Position numbers and translations under genes: made by a program
Notes under the pieces: model-generated
What the model was told of the DNA's origin: nothing
Seen by the model: the letters and a program-made list of their open reading frames with translations, nothing else
Database searches by the model: none
Part shown: piece after piece, positions 1-7,823 of the stretch
How positions within the stretch are numbered: position 1 is the first letter of the stretch
Layout: each line of letters begins with the position of its first letter
Assembly: GCF_001571085.1 (NCBI RefSeq)
Contig: NZ_BCTC01000023.1
Location: forward strand, 1-64,000
From: Azohydromonas lata NBRC 102462
Lineage (GTDB): Bacteria > Pseudomonadota > Gammaproteobacteria > Burkholderiales > Burkholderiaceae_C
Direction: 5' to 3'
DNA length: 64,000 nt

Positions 1-1
1 C

Positions 2-790
2 CTCTCGCCGCGCTCCACGGCCTACGCCCTGTCGGTGCTGAGCGCGATGTTCCGCTGGCTCATCGACAAGCGCTACGTGCTGGCCAACCCTTTCGCCGGC
101 ATCCGGGTGCGCGGCATGCGAGCAGCCGGGATGGACACGACGCGAGGGCTCTCCGGCGCCGAGTGGGGCCTGGTGCGCACCGTCGCCGATGCGCTCGAAT
201 GGGCGTACGGGTGGGAGCCGCGCGCGGCGCAGCGCATGCGTTTCGTGCTGGACTTCGGCTTCGGCACCGGGCTGCGCGCCAGCGAGCTGGTCGGGGCGAC
301 GTTGGGCAACATTGAAACCGACGCCGGCGGCGATGCCTGGCTGCACGTGGTCGGCAAGGGCAGCAAGGCCGGCAAGGTGGTGCTGCCCCTCATCGCGCGC
401 GGCGCGCTGGAGACTTACCTGGTGCAACGCCGACTGCCGGTGAGCCCGGCGAAGTGGGACCCGCGCACGCCGCTGCTGGGCAGCCTCAACGGCGAGGCCG
501 GCATCACGGCCAGGCGGCTGTGGGCGGCGATGAAGCGCTTCTTCTCGACCGCGGCCGCGGTGCTCGCCGACGTCAATCCGGCGCTGGCCGAGAAGCTGAA
601 CCGGGCCTCCCCGCACTGGCTTCGACACAGCCACGCCTCGCATGCTCTTGAGGCCGGCGCGGATCTGACCACGGTGCGCGACAACCTGCGCCACGCGTCG
701 GTGTCCACCACGTCGCTGTACCTGCACGCTGACGACGAGCGCCGCGCCAGGCAGATCGGCGCGGCGTTTTCTGGCCGCCGTCAGCGCTGA
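2..790 (+). CDS. Tyrosine recombinase/integrase, 5' truncated by the window
   Basis: This is the catalytic part of a phage-type site-specific recombinase, which breaks and rejoins DNA through a tyrosine. The reading frame is open from base 2, so the true start lies to the left; the GTG at 35 is inside the gene. The helices around LSAMFRWLIDKRYV look like the end of the core-binding domain. The catalytic set is complete: Arg in GFGTGLRASEL, Lys in VVGKGSKAGKV, HWLRH (H-x-x-R), the His in LRHASVSTT and the nucleophile in SLYLH. It probably integrates the element or resolves its multimers; which of these cannot be told. No gene for an excisionase is recognisable next to it. The family call is secure, the role is inferred. 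Confidence 0.93.
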   Translation, partial: LSPRSTAYALSVLSAMFRWLIDKRYVLANPFAGIRVRGMRAAGMDTTRGLSGAEWGLVRTVADALEWAYGWEPRAAQRMRFVLDFGFGTGLRASELVGATLGNIETDAGGDAWLHVVGKGSKAGKVVLPLIARGALETYLVQRRLPVSPAKWDPRTPLLGSLNGEAGITARRLWAAMKRFFSTAAAVLADVNPALAEKLNRASPHWLRHSHASHALEAGADLTTVRDNLRHASVSTTSLYLHADDERRARQIGAAFSGRRQR

Positions 791-1127
791 TATTCCCACT
801 CAAAACGCACCGATTTGCACGCCGAAACTGGCTTTGCCGTAATTCAAATTTTTGTAAGTTCTTGTCCCGCAACGGGTTTCAGACCCAAAGCGCACCTTTT
901 TGCACAAGGAGTCCGTCCACCCCTAGCAGTGCTCGGAACGCTGCCACGTCACCCGGCGCGGTACAGGGATGCCGGCGGTTTCTGGTGGCGAGGTTGCGCT
1001 CATCCAAGGCAGAGCCGGGATGTAGTGGCTATTCCAGGCATCAACTTTGTAGGCTGTCTTGCGCCTGTGCCGTCGTGGTGGTGGCGCGCTACTGCACGGC
1101 AGTGAACCTCGGTTGCAAACCCGTTGT
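791..1127. other. Intergenic stretch without a recognisable gene
   Basis: No convincing reading frame, RNA gene or clear terminator was found between the integrase stop and the leftward gene ending at 1128. Short open frames here lack a ribosome binding site and have shadow-like composition. If the integrase acts on this element, an att site could lie in this stretch, but no direct repeat partner is visible in the window. Confidence 0.5.
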
Positions 1128-1466
1128 TCAGTCCGACGACTCCACGCTTGATCTGCGTTCCACCAGGAACATCGTGGGGTGCTCCCCAGCGGCCAGCAGC
1201 ATCAATGTCCAGCGCCAAGGACTGAGCACGCGCGGTGAACCCCTACGGTCCGAACTGCGCTCGATGTCACTGACAGCCTGGGCGTCGGCGAGGCCAAGGA
1301 TGCCGGCGGTGTAAATCAGTGTCCAGCCCATGCGCAGTCGCAGATCGCGCACCTGCTCTCCCGTGGGCTGCGGAAGCTCCGGATAGAACGGTGCTTCGGG
1401 GGGCTTCTTTGGTCTGCCGCGCTTGGGGCGCTCAGGCGGCGCAGCCTCCTCGCTGCTCACGGTCAT
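1128..1466 (-). CDS. Small putative helix-turn-helix protein
   Basis: 112 residues. A basic, proline-rich N-terminus (ERPKRGRPKKPPEAPFYPEL) leads into a segment reading VRDLRLRMGWT...AQAVSDIERSS, which has the spacing of a Cro/XRE-type helix-turn-helix, followed by SPWRWTLMLLAAGEHP, a phrase common at the end of such small plasmid regulators. It lies last in the leftward gene series that starts near 6.35 kb. A DNA-binding regulatory role is inferred from this pattern only. An AT-hook-like GRPKK motif near the N-terminus supports DNA contact. Confidence 0.6.
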   Translation of the reverse strand: MTVSSEEAAPPERPKRGRPKKPPEAPFYPELPQPTGEQVRDLRLRMGWTLIYTAGILGLADAQAVSDIERSSDRRGSPRVLSPWRWTLMLLAAGEHPTMFLVERRSSVESSD

Positions 1467-1577
1467 GGTGTGTTCTCTCGGATGTTGGGCCGCCGATGTT
1501 AGGCGCTTGTTCGAAGTGGTCTCCTCTTCCGATCGTGGGAGACGAGGCGGCCCAGCCCTTGCGCGTTGGCGTGTGCG

Positions 1578-1914
1578 CTACTCAATGACTCCGCGCTGAG
1601 GGCCCAGCATGGACACGGCCCGCTGCTGCCCGTCCTTCATCGTCGGGCTCCCGTTCTGGCGGCGCTGGTCCAACGCGCCGGTATGCAGATCGACCAGGTA
1701 GCGGAAACACAGCACCGTGGCCGGGCCCGGCCAAGCCCGCCACGCCTCGCGGATTGCTGCCTGCTGCTTGCGCGTGCGTCACGGCAGCTTTTGCGCCAGA
1801 CCTGGGCCTCGTCGTCGCCGCGGCACACGCCGCGGCCGCCATCGAGGGGCGAACCAGCCAGCCCAGGCTGGCGTTGCTCCTGGCGTCGCGCACGAACTCG
1901 CCCGGCGTAGGCAT
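1578..1914 (-). pseudogene. Frameshifted plasmid gene of unknown function
   Basis: Coding-like sequence runs through all three leftward frames. The ATG at 1914 opens with MPTPGEFVRDARSNASLGWL. A second frame then carries RGVCRGDDEAQVWRK. The third carries KQQAAIREAWRAWPG, then ATVLCFRYLVDLHTGALDQR, and stops at 1578. Joined, these give one protein of about 110 residues, whereas each single frame turns into low-complexity Arg/Ala sequence outside its segment. At least two indels are needed; one lies near the short A-run around 1795. It may be a decayed gene or an effect of sequencing error. Function is unknown. Confidence 0.55.
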
Positions 1915-1932
1915 GGCGCCTGCGTTTGCTCT

Positions 1933-2355
1933 TCACCGCCTGCCTCCGCGCAGGCGGCTCCACTCCGCCGTGAACGGTCCCACCAGGTGCGCCCGGGGCG
2001 GCAGTTGATAGCGCGGTTCGTGGCCAACACTCGGACAGTGCATGATCCGCACCCCGCGCCGCGGCGGCCGTTGTTCCGCCGGCGCGTCGCCGCGCAGCTC
2101 CTCGATGGTGATGCCGTGGCGCTCCATGAGGGCGTGAACCCGCGACAGCGCGTAGGCCACGCCGAGCTCGCCGGGCGTGATGCCGTGCTCTCGCATGAGC
2201 GCCTGGATGCGGCGGATCGCAGCCCGCGCCGACGCTCTTGAGCAACCGGCTGCAGGACGCCGCCGGCATGGCGTGGTCACCAGCAGCATGGCGGAGGAGC
2301 CGGTGCGGCCGTGATCGGCCACGCGAGAGGGCTCGGCAGAAGGAACGGCGGACAT
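1933..2355 (-). CDS. Small helical protein with a duplicated HGIT motif
   Basis: 140 residues. The start at 2355 is fixed by an AAGGAG box seven bases upstream of ATG. The middle holds two copies of one helical unit, IRRIQALMREHGITPGEL and LSRVHALMERHGITIEEL, each ending in HGIT. The pattern recalls the N-terminal helical part of H-NS-like or DUF2786-type proteins (helix followed by a 'LM..HGIT' turn), so nucleic-acid binding or oligomerisation is possible but not shown. It follows the annealing protein gene in the same leftward operon with a gap of about 145 bases. Confidence 0.7.
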   Translation of the reverse strand: MSAVPSAEPSRVADHGRTGSSAMLLVTTPCRRRPAAGCSRASARAAIRRIQALMREHGITPGELGVAYALSRVHALMERHGITIEELRGDAPAEQRPPRRGVRIMHCPSVGHEPRYQLPPRAHLVGPFTAEWSRLRGGRR

Positions 2356-2500
2356 GGGCACTCTCCTTGGCACGAGAAGCGGAAAAAGAAGGGGCGGCAG
2401 CGCGCGCTGCGTGGGGTGGGAAGTCGGAGGGAGGGTGGAGAAGTGCCCCACCGCCGCTGGTGTCGCCCTGAAAACCTGATTGACTGCGGCAGCTTTGGTA

Positions 2501-3745
2501 TCAGGGCGCGGTGCGCCGACGCGGTTGCGGTGCCGACGCTGTGCCGAGTTGCTGGCTCTGGGGCTGGTCCAGACCCGCGCGCAGCCGCACATGCATGTCG
2601 GTGAGCGTGGCGCGCAGGTCCTCGTCGAGCACGTCGCGCAACTGCTCGCCCAGGGCGTCGAGCGTCTCACCATCGCCCCGATCGGCCGCGTGCTGCATCT
2701 GCTGCGCGAAGGCGTCAGCGTCGAAGGCGCGCCGAGCCTGCGGCGGCGCCATCGGCCGCGCCGGTGCAGGTGCCGGCGTGGCAGCCGCGGCGTCCTGACC
2801 ATCGACAGCCGGGACCGGAGTGGGTGCGGCTGGCGGCTTCGCGCGCTCGCGCAGGGCGGCCTTGGCCCGGTCGGTGGCGCTCGCAGCCGGGGCAGCAGCG
2901 CCAGCACCACTGCCCGCCCCTTGCGCGTCGTTGGCCGCCGGTGGCACCTCGGCGGGCTCGAACCAATCGGCCACCGTGCTCATTTCGTCGCGCAAGCTGA
3001 CATAGACCCGCTTCAGCCCCACCACCTGCGCCGGCTGGATCGCCTCTATGCGGCGTTGGATGCGGCGCTCGATCTGTTCCTTGGTCACGCCGAATTCGCC
3101 GGCGAAAGTGTCGAGCAGCCGCTTGATGCCCTCAGGGCTGGTGTCGGCCTTGGCGCGCAGCGTGGCGCTGGCCTGCTCCATAGCCATTTCCGTCACGTCA
3201 CCCGGTATCTGCGCCAGGATGCACGCGCGCTTGCGCCGCGCGGCCTGGTTGGCGCAAAGCTCGTAGATGTCGCGCTCGCCCTTGAGCCGGTAGCCGCCCT
3301 CCTTCGTCTCGCGCCAGTGGCGCACGAAGAACTGGATCACCTCGCGGTTGGTTGTCTCATAGTCCACGCAGAAGGCTTCGACCTCGGACACGCCCACGCC
3401 GTCCGGCCCGACATAGCGGCTGATCTCGCGCCAGCCGCTGGAAATGTTGCCCCACTGCTGCGCCATGGCCTCGGCCGCCCGGATGCTCGGCCCCACCACG
3501 TCCGAGCCGCCGCGGCTGTACTGGTACTGCGCTTTCTCGGCCAGGGTCTGCCGCGTGAAGGCATTGCGGATCTTGTCGCAGGCCTGGATCACGTTGCGCG
3601 GGAAACGCTTGGCCATCATTGCCAGCGCCATGACCTCGGCGCTTTCGCGGGCCTGCACAGCACGTGCGCCGGCGCTCTCGGCCACGCCCCGCGATGCGCC
3701 GGGCACGGCATCAAACGGGTTCTGAACCACTTCAACGTCGCTCAT
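2501..3745 (-). CDS. RecT/Bet-like single-strand annealing protein
   Basis: About 414 residues. It is likely to anneal complementary DNA strands in homologous recombination, as a partner of the exonuclease encoded just upstream. The conserved part (roughly residues 30-260) contains QYSRGGSDVVGPSIRAAEA, then SEVEAFCVDYETTNREVIQF, and ANQAARRKRACILAQIPGDV, which resemble the RecT-type annealing proteins of phages and conjugative elements. The rest is an Ala/Pro-rich linker and a short acidic helical tail. The start at 3745 (MSDVEVVQNPFD) is chosen because GGAG lies eight bases before it; an upstream in-frame start at 3805 lacks this. The gene lies 66 bases behind the exonuclease stop. Confidence 0.78.
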   Translation of the reverse strand: MSDVEVVQNPFDAVPGASRGVAESAGARAVQARESAEVMALAMMAKRFPRNVIQACDKIRNAFTRQTLAEKAQYQYSRGGSDVVGPSIRAAEAMAQQWGNISSGWREISRYVGPDGVGVSEVEAFCVDYETTNREVIQFFVRHWRETKEGGYRLKGERDIYELCANQAARRKRACILAQIPGDVTEMAMEQASATLRAKADTSPEGIKRLLDTFAGEFGVTKEQIERRIQRRIEAIQPAQVVGLKRVYVSLRDEMSTVADWFEPAEVPPAANDAQGAGSGAGAAAPAASATDRAKAALRERAKPPAAPTPVPAVDGQDAAAATPAPAPARPMAPPQARRAFDADAFAQQMQHAADRGDGETLDALGEQLRDVLDEDLRATLTDMHVRLRAGLDQPQSQQLGTASAPQPRRRTAP

Positions 3746-3811
3746 GAATTTCTCCAGTGAAGGGACACAGGGATGGCCCGCGCTGTACGCGCTGCCGATT
3801 CCCAAAAAAGC

Positions 3812-4711
3812 TCACTTGTCGTCCTTGAGCCGGAACTGCCGGCCGGGCTCGCCGGTGCGCAGGAACTCCCGATAAAGCTCCGGGTGCGCAGCCTCGAGAG
3901 CGGCGGCGTCAAAGCGCCGTGCGGGCTTGGTCGCTTTCCATGTGGCGAGGGTGTGGCCGGTGGCGTCCACCAGCGTGTCGGCCTCGCGCAGCGCGCCCAT
4001 GAGCCGCGCTTTCAGCGCCGCCTCGGCCGCGTCCAGCTGCTCGCGCTGCGCGCGGATGGCGCGCAACTCGTGCACCGCGCGCAGCACATCGGTGTCGGCC
4101 CTGGCCTGTCCGGCGCGACAGGTGCCGCCGAAGCGCGCAAGCATGTCGTCCAGGCTGACCGGCTCAGGCGGCTCGCCACGCTCCACCAGCCGCCAGAACT
4201 CGGCGATGCCGTCCTCGATCAACTCCTGCAACTCGCGGTCGGCCTCGATCACGAATTCGTCGTAGTCCGCACCACCAAACAGCACCGGCACGAACGACAC
4301 ATCGACGTCGGCCAACAGCATCTCGTGCTGCACTTGCAGCAGGTAGTGCTGCGGTATGTCGGGCGAGCCGGACTCGCCCCAACCTTGGCGCGTGCGCGCG
4401 GTCTTGGCCTGCACGTTGAAGCTGCCCGGCACCCAGGCGTCAAGGTGCGCGAACATGCGCCCGCGCCGCATGGTGTCCGGCGCAACCACCAGCAGATCGT
4501 CCGGGTGTGCGCGCTGGAACTCGGAAAGGATGAACGGCTCGGCGGCCAAGCCAAAGCGCATCGCCAAGTTGTCCAAGGCTTCCGGGGCTTCGCCGCGCTT
4601 GACCTGGTAGAGATCAAACCGGGTCTGGTACGGACTCAGGCCCAGGGCCGCAGCGCACTCGGAAGCGCCCACGCCAGTACGGCGTAAAGCCTTTTGGGCA
4701 TCGGTGAGCAT
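3812..4711 (-). CDS. YqaJ-family (lambda exonuclease-like) nuclease
   Basis: 299 residues. The YqaJ/lambda-exo fold degrades one strand of a DNA duplex 5' to 3' and leaves single strands for an annealing protein. The N-terminus shows the family pattern RRTGVGASECAAALGLSPYQ followed by GLAAEPFILSEFQ. Catalytic-type residues follow: Asp in AHLDAWV, then the Q-x-K of FNVQAKTARTRQGWGE, and QHYLLQVQHEMLL. Length and motif order fit the family well. A GGAGGG box precedes the ATG. Together with the next gene it forms a Red-like recombination module on a conjugative element, comparable to the bet/exo pair known from SXT/R391 elements. Confidence 0.88.
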   Translation of the reverse strand: MLTDAQKALRRTGVGASECAAALGLSPYQTRFDLYQVKRGEAPEALDNLAMRFGLAAEPFILSEFQRAHPDDLLVVAPDTMRRGRMFAHLDAWVPGSFNVQAKTARTRQGWGESGSPDIPQHYLLQVQHEMLLADVDVSFVPVLFGGADYDEFVIEADRELQELIEDGIAEFWRLVERGEPPEPVSLDDMLARFGGTCRAGQARADTDVLRAVHELRAIRAQREQLDAAEAALKARLMGALREADTLVDATGHTLATWKATKPARRFDAAALEAAHPELYREFLRTGEPGRQFRLKDDK

Positions 4712-4727
4712 GGCGCGGCCCTCCGCT

Positions 4728-5222
4728 TCAGAACGGGCAGGTGTGGTCCGCCATGGCGGCGAGTTCGTCGTCGCCCTCGGCCGCCGGCAAGTGCTGCAAG
4801 TACGCGGGCATGAACGCCCACGGCCCGCTGGCCAGGAGCAGCAGCACCAGCCCCAGCGCGGCGCATTCCCTGTCCGCGATCACTACCCCTTCGCAGCCCG
4901 AAAGCGCCTTGGCGTCCTCGGAATCAAACGGGAAAACCTCCTGCCCGAGCAGTTCAGCCACCGTGGCGTATATGCGTACGCGTTGACCAGGTTGGAACGC
5001 CATGTGCGCCATGGAATGCGGCTTTGCCTGGCTTCGTTCCAACGCACTCACCAAGTAGTTCGGCGCAAACGACTTCCGCCCTTGGGCGTCCGTGGTGAGA
5101 GTGCCGTGCGGCGTGGTGCGGCTGGACTGCTGCGCCAGCCGCTCGCACAGGTGCGGCTTGGGCACGGCCTTGTTGGCGCCGGCGAGGCGGTTACCGGTGA
5201 CAGGTCCGAGAGCGTTGGACAT
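4728..5222 (-). CDS. Conserved-looking plasmid protein, function unknown
   Basis: 164 residues. The start at 5222 (MSNALGPVTGNRLAG) has GGAG seven bases upstream; the frame extends further but without a good start. The centre, FQPGQRVRIYATVAELLGQE and AKALSGCEGVVIADRE, suggests a small beta-barrel of the type that measures a value, followed by a hydrophobic helix GLVLLLLASGPWAFM and an acidic tail ending in DHTCPF. No family is recognised. It lies 16 bases upstream of the exonuclease gene and so is probably co-transcribed with the recombination pair. Confidence 0.65.
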   Translation of the reverse strand: MSNALGPVTGNRLAGANKAVPKPHLCERLAQQSSRTTPHGTLTTDAQGRKSFAPNYLVSALERSQAKPHSMAHMAFQPGQRVRIYATVAELLGQEVFPFDSEDAKALSGCEGVVIADRECAALGLVLLLLASGPWAFMPAYLQHLPAAEGDDELAAMADHTCPF

Positions 5223-5285
5223 GGTGCAACTCCAAGGGACGGGAGAGAGCCGGCATGAAGGGCCGCCGGCCAAGGCCCATGGAAC

Positions 5286-5450
5286 TCAGAGCCAGAAGGC
5301 CGGCGCGGACAGCAGCGCCAGCAACAGCCCGGCGATACAGCCAGCGACTTCCCATGCAAGGGAGCCGGCGCGGTCGTTGCGCGCGTGCGCGAAGGCATCA
5401 GCCACGGCCTGCTCTGCAAGGGTCGCATCTGTGGCGTACAGGTCAGCCAT
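5286..5450 (-). CDS. Very small single-pass membrane protein
   Basis: 54 residues beginning MADLYATDATLAEQAVADAF, then a soluble amphipathic stretch and a C-terminal hydrophobic segment (VAGCIAGLLLALLSAPAFW) long enough to cross the membrane once. A GGAGG box lies six bases before the ATG, and the start overlaps the end of the preceding gene (stop at 5443), which suggests coupled translation. The function is unknown. Its ribosome binding site and its place in the operon are the reasons for calling it a gene. Confidence 0.55.
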   Translation of the reverse strand: MADLYATDATLAEQAVADAFAHARNDRAGSLAWEVAGCIAGLLLALLSAPAFWL

Positions 5451-5664
5451 GGCGCCCCTCCAGATCGCATATAGGGCAGCCCTCGCCCGACTGGCAGCGG
5501 TGTCCGAACCGGCACGGCGGGCAATCTGGGTTGCTCAGTTCCTCGGCAATGCACTCGGCCTCGTGGTGCCCAACCAGGACCAAGATGCGAATGCGCTGCA
5601 CGGGGTTCACAGGTAGGTGTGCAGTCAACAGATGGATTGCCGACTGATGGAGGGCGCTGCTCAT
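5443..5664 (-). CDS. Small cysteine-rich protein, possible zinc binder
   Basis: 73 residues. The second half has a cluster of Cys and His: HHEAECIAEELSNPDCPPC, then GHRCQSGEGCPICDLEGRHG. Pairs such as C-P-P-C and C-P-I-C suggest one or two structural zinc sites. It overlaps the previous gene by an ATGA junction at 5661-5664 and the next small gene at 5443-5450, so it sits in a chain of translationally coupled genes. No named family is recognised. Confidence 0.6.
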   Translation of the reverse strand: MSSALHQSAIHLLTAHLPVNPVQRIRILVLVGHHEAECIAEELSNPDCPPCRFGHRCQSGEGCPICDLEGRHG

Positions 5665-6020
5665 TGCATCGCTCCAAGGGCACGCGCCATCGCCACCTGC
5701 GCGGCTTCCACCAGCACCGCGATCCGCGCCGCCAGGGCTTGGGCGTCGGAGGCGGCAGGCAGCGCCGTCACGGCTTGAGCAATGGCGAACAAGTCAGGTG
5801 CAGCCTTGAGCAAATGCGCCGTCGCGAGAACCGGCACCACAGCGACCAGACCGCCAGGGCTCGGCTGGTTGTCGTGATGCAAGGTTCGCCCGCTGGCTCC
5901 CAGGTAGTACGGGCCGGGTTCAAACCCGAAATACAGGCGATCAGAAGGCGTTTGACTGATGGCCGCCGCATGGCCCCGCGCCGGGGGCCACGGGCTGCGC
6001 TTGATGCACAGCCCTTCCAT
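5661..6020 (-). CDS. Hypothetical plasmid protein
   Basis: 119 residues. The N-terminal half (GFEPGPYYLGASGRTLHHD) looks globular. The C-terminal half is a run of Ala-rich helices (AQAVTALPAASDAQALAARI) that could pack as a helical bundle. It starts directly after the stop of the preceding gene (ends 6021) and overlaps the next by four bases. No function can be assigned. Confidence 0.6.
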   Translation of the reverse strand: MEGLCIKRSPWPPARGHAAAISQTPSDRLYFGFEPGPYYLGASGRTLHHDNQPSPGGLVAVVPVLATAHLLKAAPDLFAIAQAVTALPAASDAQALAARIAVLVEAAQVAMARALGAMQ

Positions 6021-6347
6021 TTAGAACCCCGTGCGGGCCGCCATGTAGTCCAGCGTGGCCGTCGAGTAGTAAATGGCCTCAGGATCGTCGTAATCGGCGG
6101 TGCCGAGGTTTTGGTAGTCGGCTTGGGCTTCTGCCAGCCACGTCGCCAACTGCTGCGGATGGAACAGGCCGGCGTCCTCGCACAGATCAATTTCAACGTC
6201 GCTGCAATCGAGGAAGCAAACCTCGGGAATCACTTCCACGTCAGCGCCGGCTTGATCTTCGCTGACTTCGATCACATATTGAATGCGAACCGGAATACCG
6301 GAAAAGGTGCTGGTGAAGCGGTAAGTATTCAGAGGGAGGGAATTCAC
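6021..6347 (-). CDS. Acidic hypothetical protein, first gene of the leftward operon
   Basis: 108 residues, strongly acidic. An N-terminal beta-rich part (YRFTSTFSGIPVRIQYVIEV) is followed by VCFLDCSDVEIDLCEDAGLF and a helical C-terminus with QQLATWLAEAQADYQNLG. It is the promoter-proximal gene of the operon that ends with the Red-like pair, lying just downstream of the AT-rich operator region at 6.38-6.48 kb. Function is unknown; a small acidic protein in this position could be a regulator or an antirestriction-type DNA mimic, but nothing specific shows that. Confidence 0.62.
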   Translation of the reverse strand: MNSLPLNTYRFTSTFSGIPVRIQYVIEVSEDQAGADVEVIPEVCFLDCSDVEIDLCEDAGLFHPQQLATWLAEAQADYQNLGTADYDDPEAIYYSTATLDYMAARTGF

Positions 6348-6379
6348 TGCTATCTCCTACTGCACCTGCCCTGGTGCAT

Positions 6380-6471
6380 GGCTTAATTATAAGCCGTGTG
6401 CTTAATATATAAGCCTTTTGCCTAAATTAATTGTGTCCGTTTGTTATTGCTTGGTGCTTAAAATAATTCTT
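6380..6471. promoter_or_regulatory. AT-rich promoter region with repeated GCTTA...TAAGC palindromes
   Basis: Within GC-rich surroundings this stretch holds GGCTTAATTATAAGCC (6380-6395), GCTTAATATATAAGCC (6400-6415) and a weaker GCTTAAAATAATTC around 6456. The first two are near-perfect inverted repeats 20 bases apart, centred on TA-rich cores that can serve as -10 elements. They lie between the divergent genes starting at 6347 (-) and 6604 (+). Very similar elements occur at 59191 and 59282, so a common regulator is likely. Confidence 0.6.
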
Positions 6472-6603
6472 CAAAATCAAAGAACAAACATCGTCAAGTT
6501 AATATTCATGAGGTTCGTATGAATAAATTTTGTTATAGCCATGCTGAAAGCAATGGCAGTTTTATAGATATTTATAATCTCGCGGAACCGCTATAGATGC
6601 CCT

Positions 6604-7077
6604 ATGTCGCTTCGCGGCGATTTCATCGAAGGCCTGTTCGCCAGGCTGACGCTGCGCTATGGCAGCGCCTTCATGGATCGTTGGGACGGCCTTCCCATTG
6701 CGGCGGTGAAAAAGGATTGGACACACGAACTGGCCGGCTTCGCCCGGCGGCCCAAAGTTATCGAGCATGCGTCAGCACTGCTGGACCCTGTTGGGCCGCC
6801 TGCGGCCGTGCAATTTCGCACCCTGTGCTTGACGATGGCCGCGCCGGTGCGGCGTCCGCAACTGCCTCCGAAGCTGGCCCATCGTGCCGCGGACGTGCTG
6901 CTGCCGCAGCGGCTGCACGTGAGCGAAGCCGTCTGCGAGGGCGCCACGCTGCGCCTGACTTGCCTGAGCACGGATGCGCAGCTCGACCCGCGCACGCTCA
7001 TCGGCGTGCCGCTGGAGATGCAGCTCGTCACCGACCGCGGCTTACGCACCCCGGATAAACAGCCGCTGGCTGCATAG
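6604..7077 (+). CDS. Putative replication-accessory protein (lambda P/loader-like motif)
   Basis: 157 residues. Residues 8-50 read LFARLTLRYGSAFMDRWDGL, then VKKDWTHELAGF, and further on PPAAVQFRTLC. The order 'RYG..F...W.G....VK..W...L.GF ... P....F..LC' recurs in phage and plasmid replication proteins that act beside a helicase (lambda P-like and similar). That resemblance is at motif level only. The gene is divergent from the recombination operon across the AT-rich operator region; TATAAT-like sequence (tttataatc near 6573) lies shortly upstream. Base composition is that of the backbone, unlike its promoter region. Confidence 0.55.
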   Translation: MSLRGDFIEGLFARLTLRYGSAFMDRWDGLPIAAVKKDWTHELAGFARRPKVIEHASALLDPVGPPAAVQFRTLCLTMAAPVRRPQLPPKLAHRAADVLLPQRLHVSEAVCEGATLRLTCLSTDAQLDPRTLIGVPLEMQLVTDRGLRTPDKQPLAA

Positions 7078-7172
7078 GTCAGGCGACAGGTACGTTGACG
7101 CGCGCCGAGGCGTCAAACGCAGGCCCGGTTTTGATTGACGGCAGTTCTCGACTCGGCGGGCGCTGGCCGCCG

Positions 7173-7823
7173 ATGATGACCGCTATGTCTCCCACAAAAC
7201 TTGCCACCGACAGCGTGCGTCAGCGATTGCTGGAAGCCGCGAAGACCTGCTTCATAGCGGACGACTACCACGTCGTCAGCACCCGACGCATTGCCGAGCT
7301 TGCCGGTGCCAACATTTCGATGATCCGGTACTACTTCGGCTCCAAGGAAGGGCTCTACGAGGAAATGATCCGCGAGACGCTGCAGCCGCTGCTGGAGGTT
7401 CTCGACGGCGATCTGCTCGCGACACCAGCCGGCTTCGCCGAGTACCTGCGGCTGTACTACCGCACGATGCTGGCGGCGCCTGAGTTCCCGAAGTTGATCC
7501 TCAAGGTGCTGGCACTGCGCAGCGGTCCGGGCCGGCGCTTCGTCCAGCAACTGCTCGAACGTGGCCGCACCCGGGGCGCGCGGCGAGTGCAGGACTTGAA
7601 GGCCAGCGGCCAAGCCGGCGCAGACGTGGACCCCGATGTGCTGCGCATGGCGTTCGTAAGCCTGGCGATGACGCCGCTGCTGCTGAAGGATGTTTTCGAG
7701 GAGCAGATGGAGCGGCCGATGGACGCAGCGTTTCTCGAGCACCTAGCCGGCTTCAATGGCGCAATGATTGCAGCCGGCTTGGCCACTGCGCTGGCCGACG
7801 CCACCAACCGGAGCGCTGCATGA
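7173..7823 (+). CDS. TetR-family transcriptional regulator
   Basis: About 216 residues. The N-terminal DNA-binding domain is typical: VRQRLLEAAKTCFIADDYHV followed by STRRIAELAGANISMIRYYF and GSKEGLYEEMI. The helical C-terminal domain would bind a ligand, which is unknown. Three Met codons (7173, 7176, 7185) are possible starts and none has a clear Shine-Dalgarno box; 7173 is used here. Its stop overlaps the ATG of the methyltransferase gene (ATGA at 7820-7823), so the two are one transcription unit and the regulator probably controls the methyltransferase. Confidence 0.88.
   Translation: MMTAMSPTKLATDSVRQRLLEAAKTCFIADDYHVVSTRRIAELAGANISMIRYYFGSKEGLYEEMIRETLQPLLEVLDGDLLATPAGFAEYLRLYYRTMLAAPEFPKLILKVLALRSGPGRRFVQQLLERGRTRGARRVQDLKASGQAGADVDPDVLRMAFVSLAMTPLLLKDVFEEQMERPMDAAFLEHLAGFNGAMIAAGLATALADATNRSAA

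Noticed and set aside
2480-3760. Long rightward open frame opposite the annealing-protein gene
   Set aside because: It is the antisense of a well-supported gene, with Arg/Ala/Leu-rich shadow composition and no ribosome binding site.
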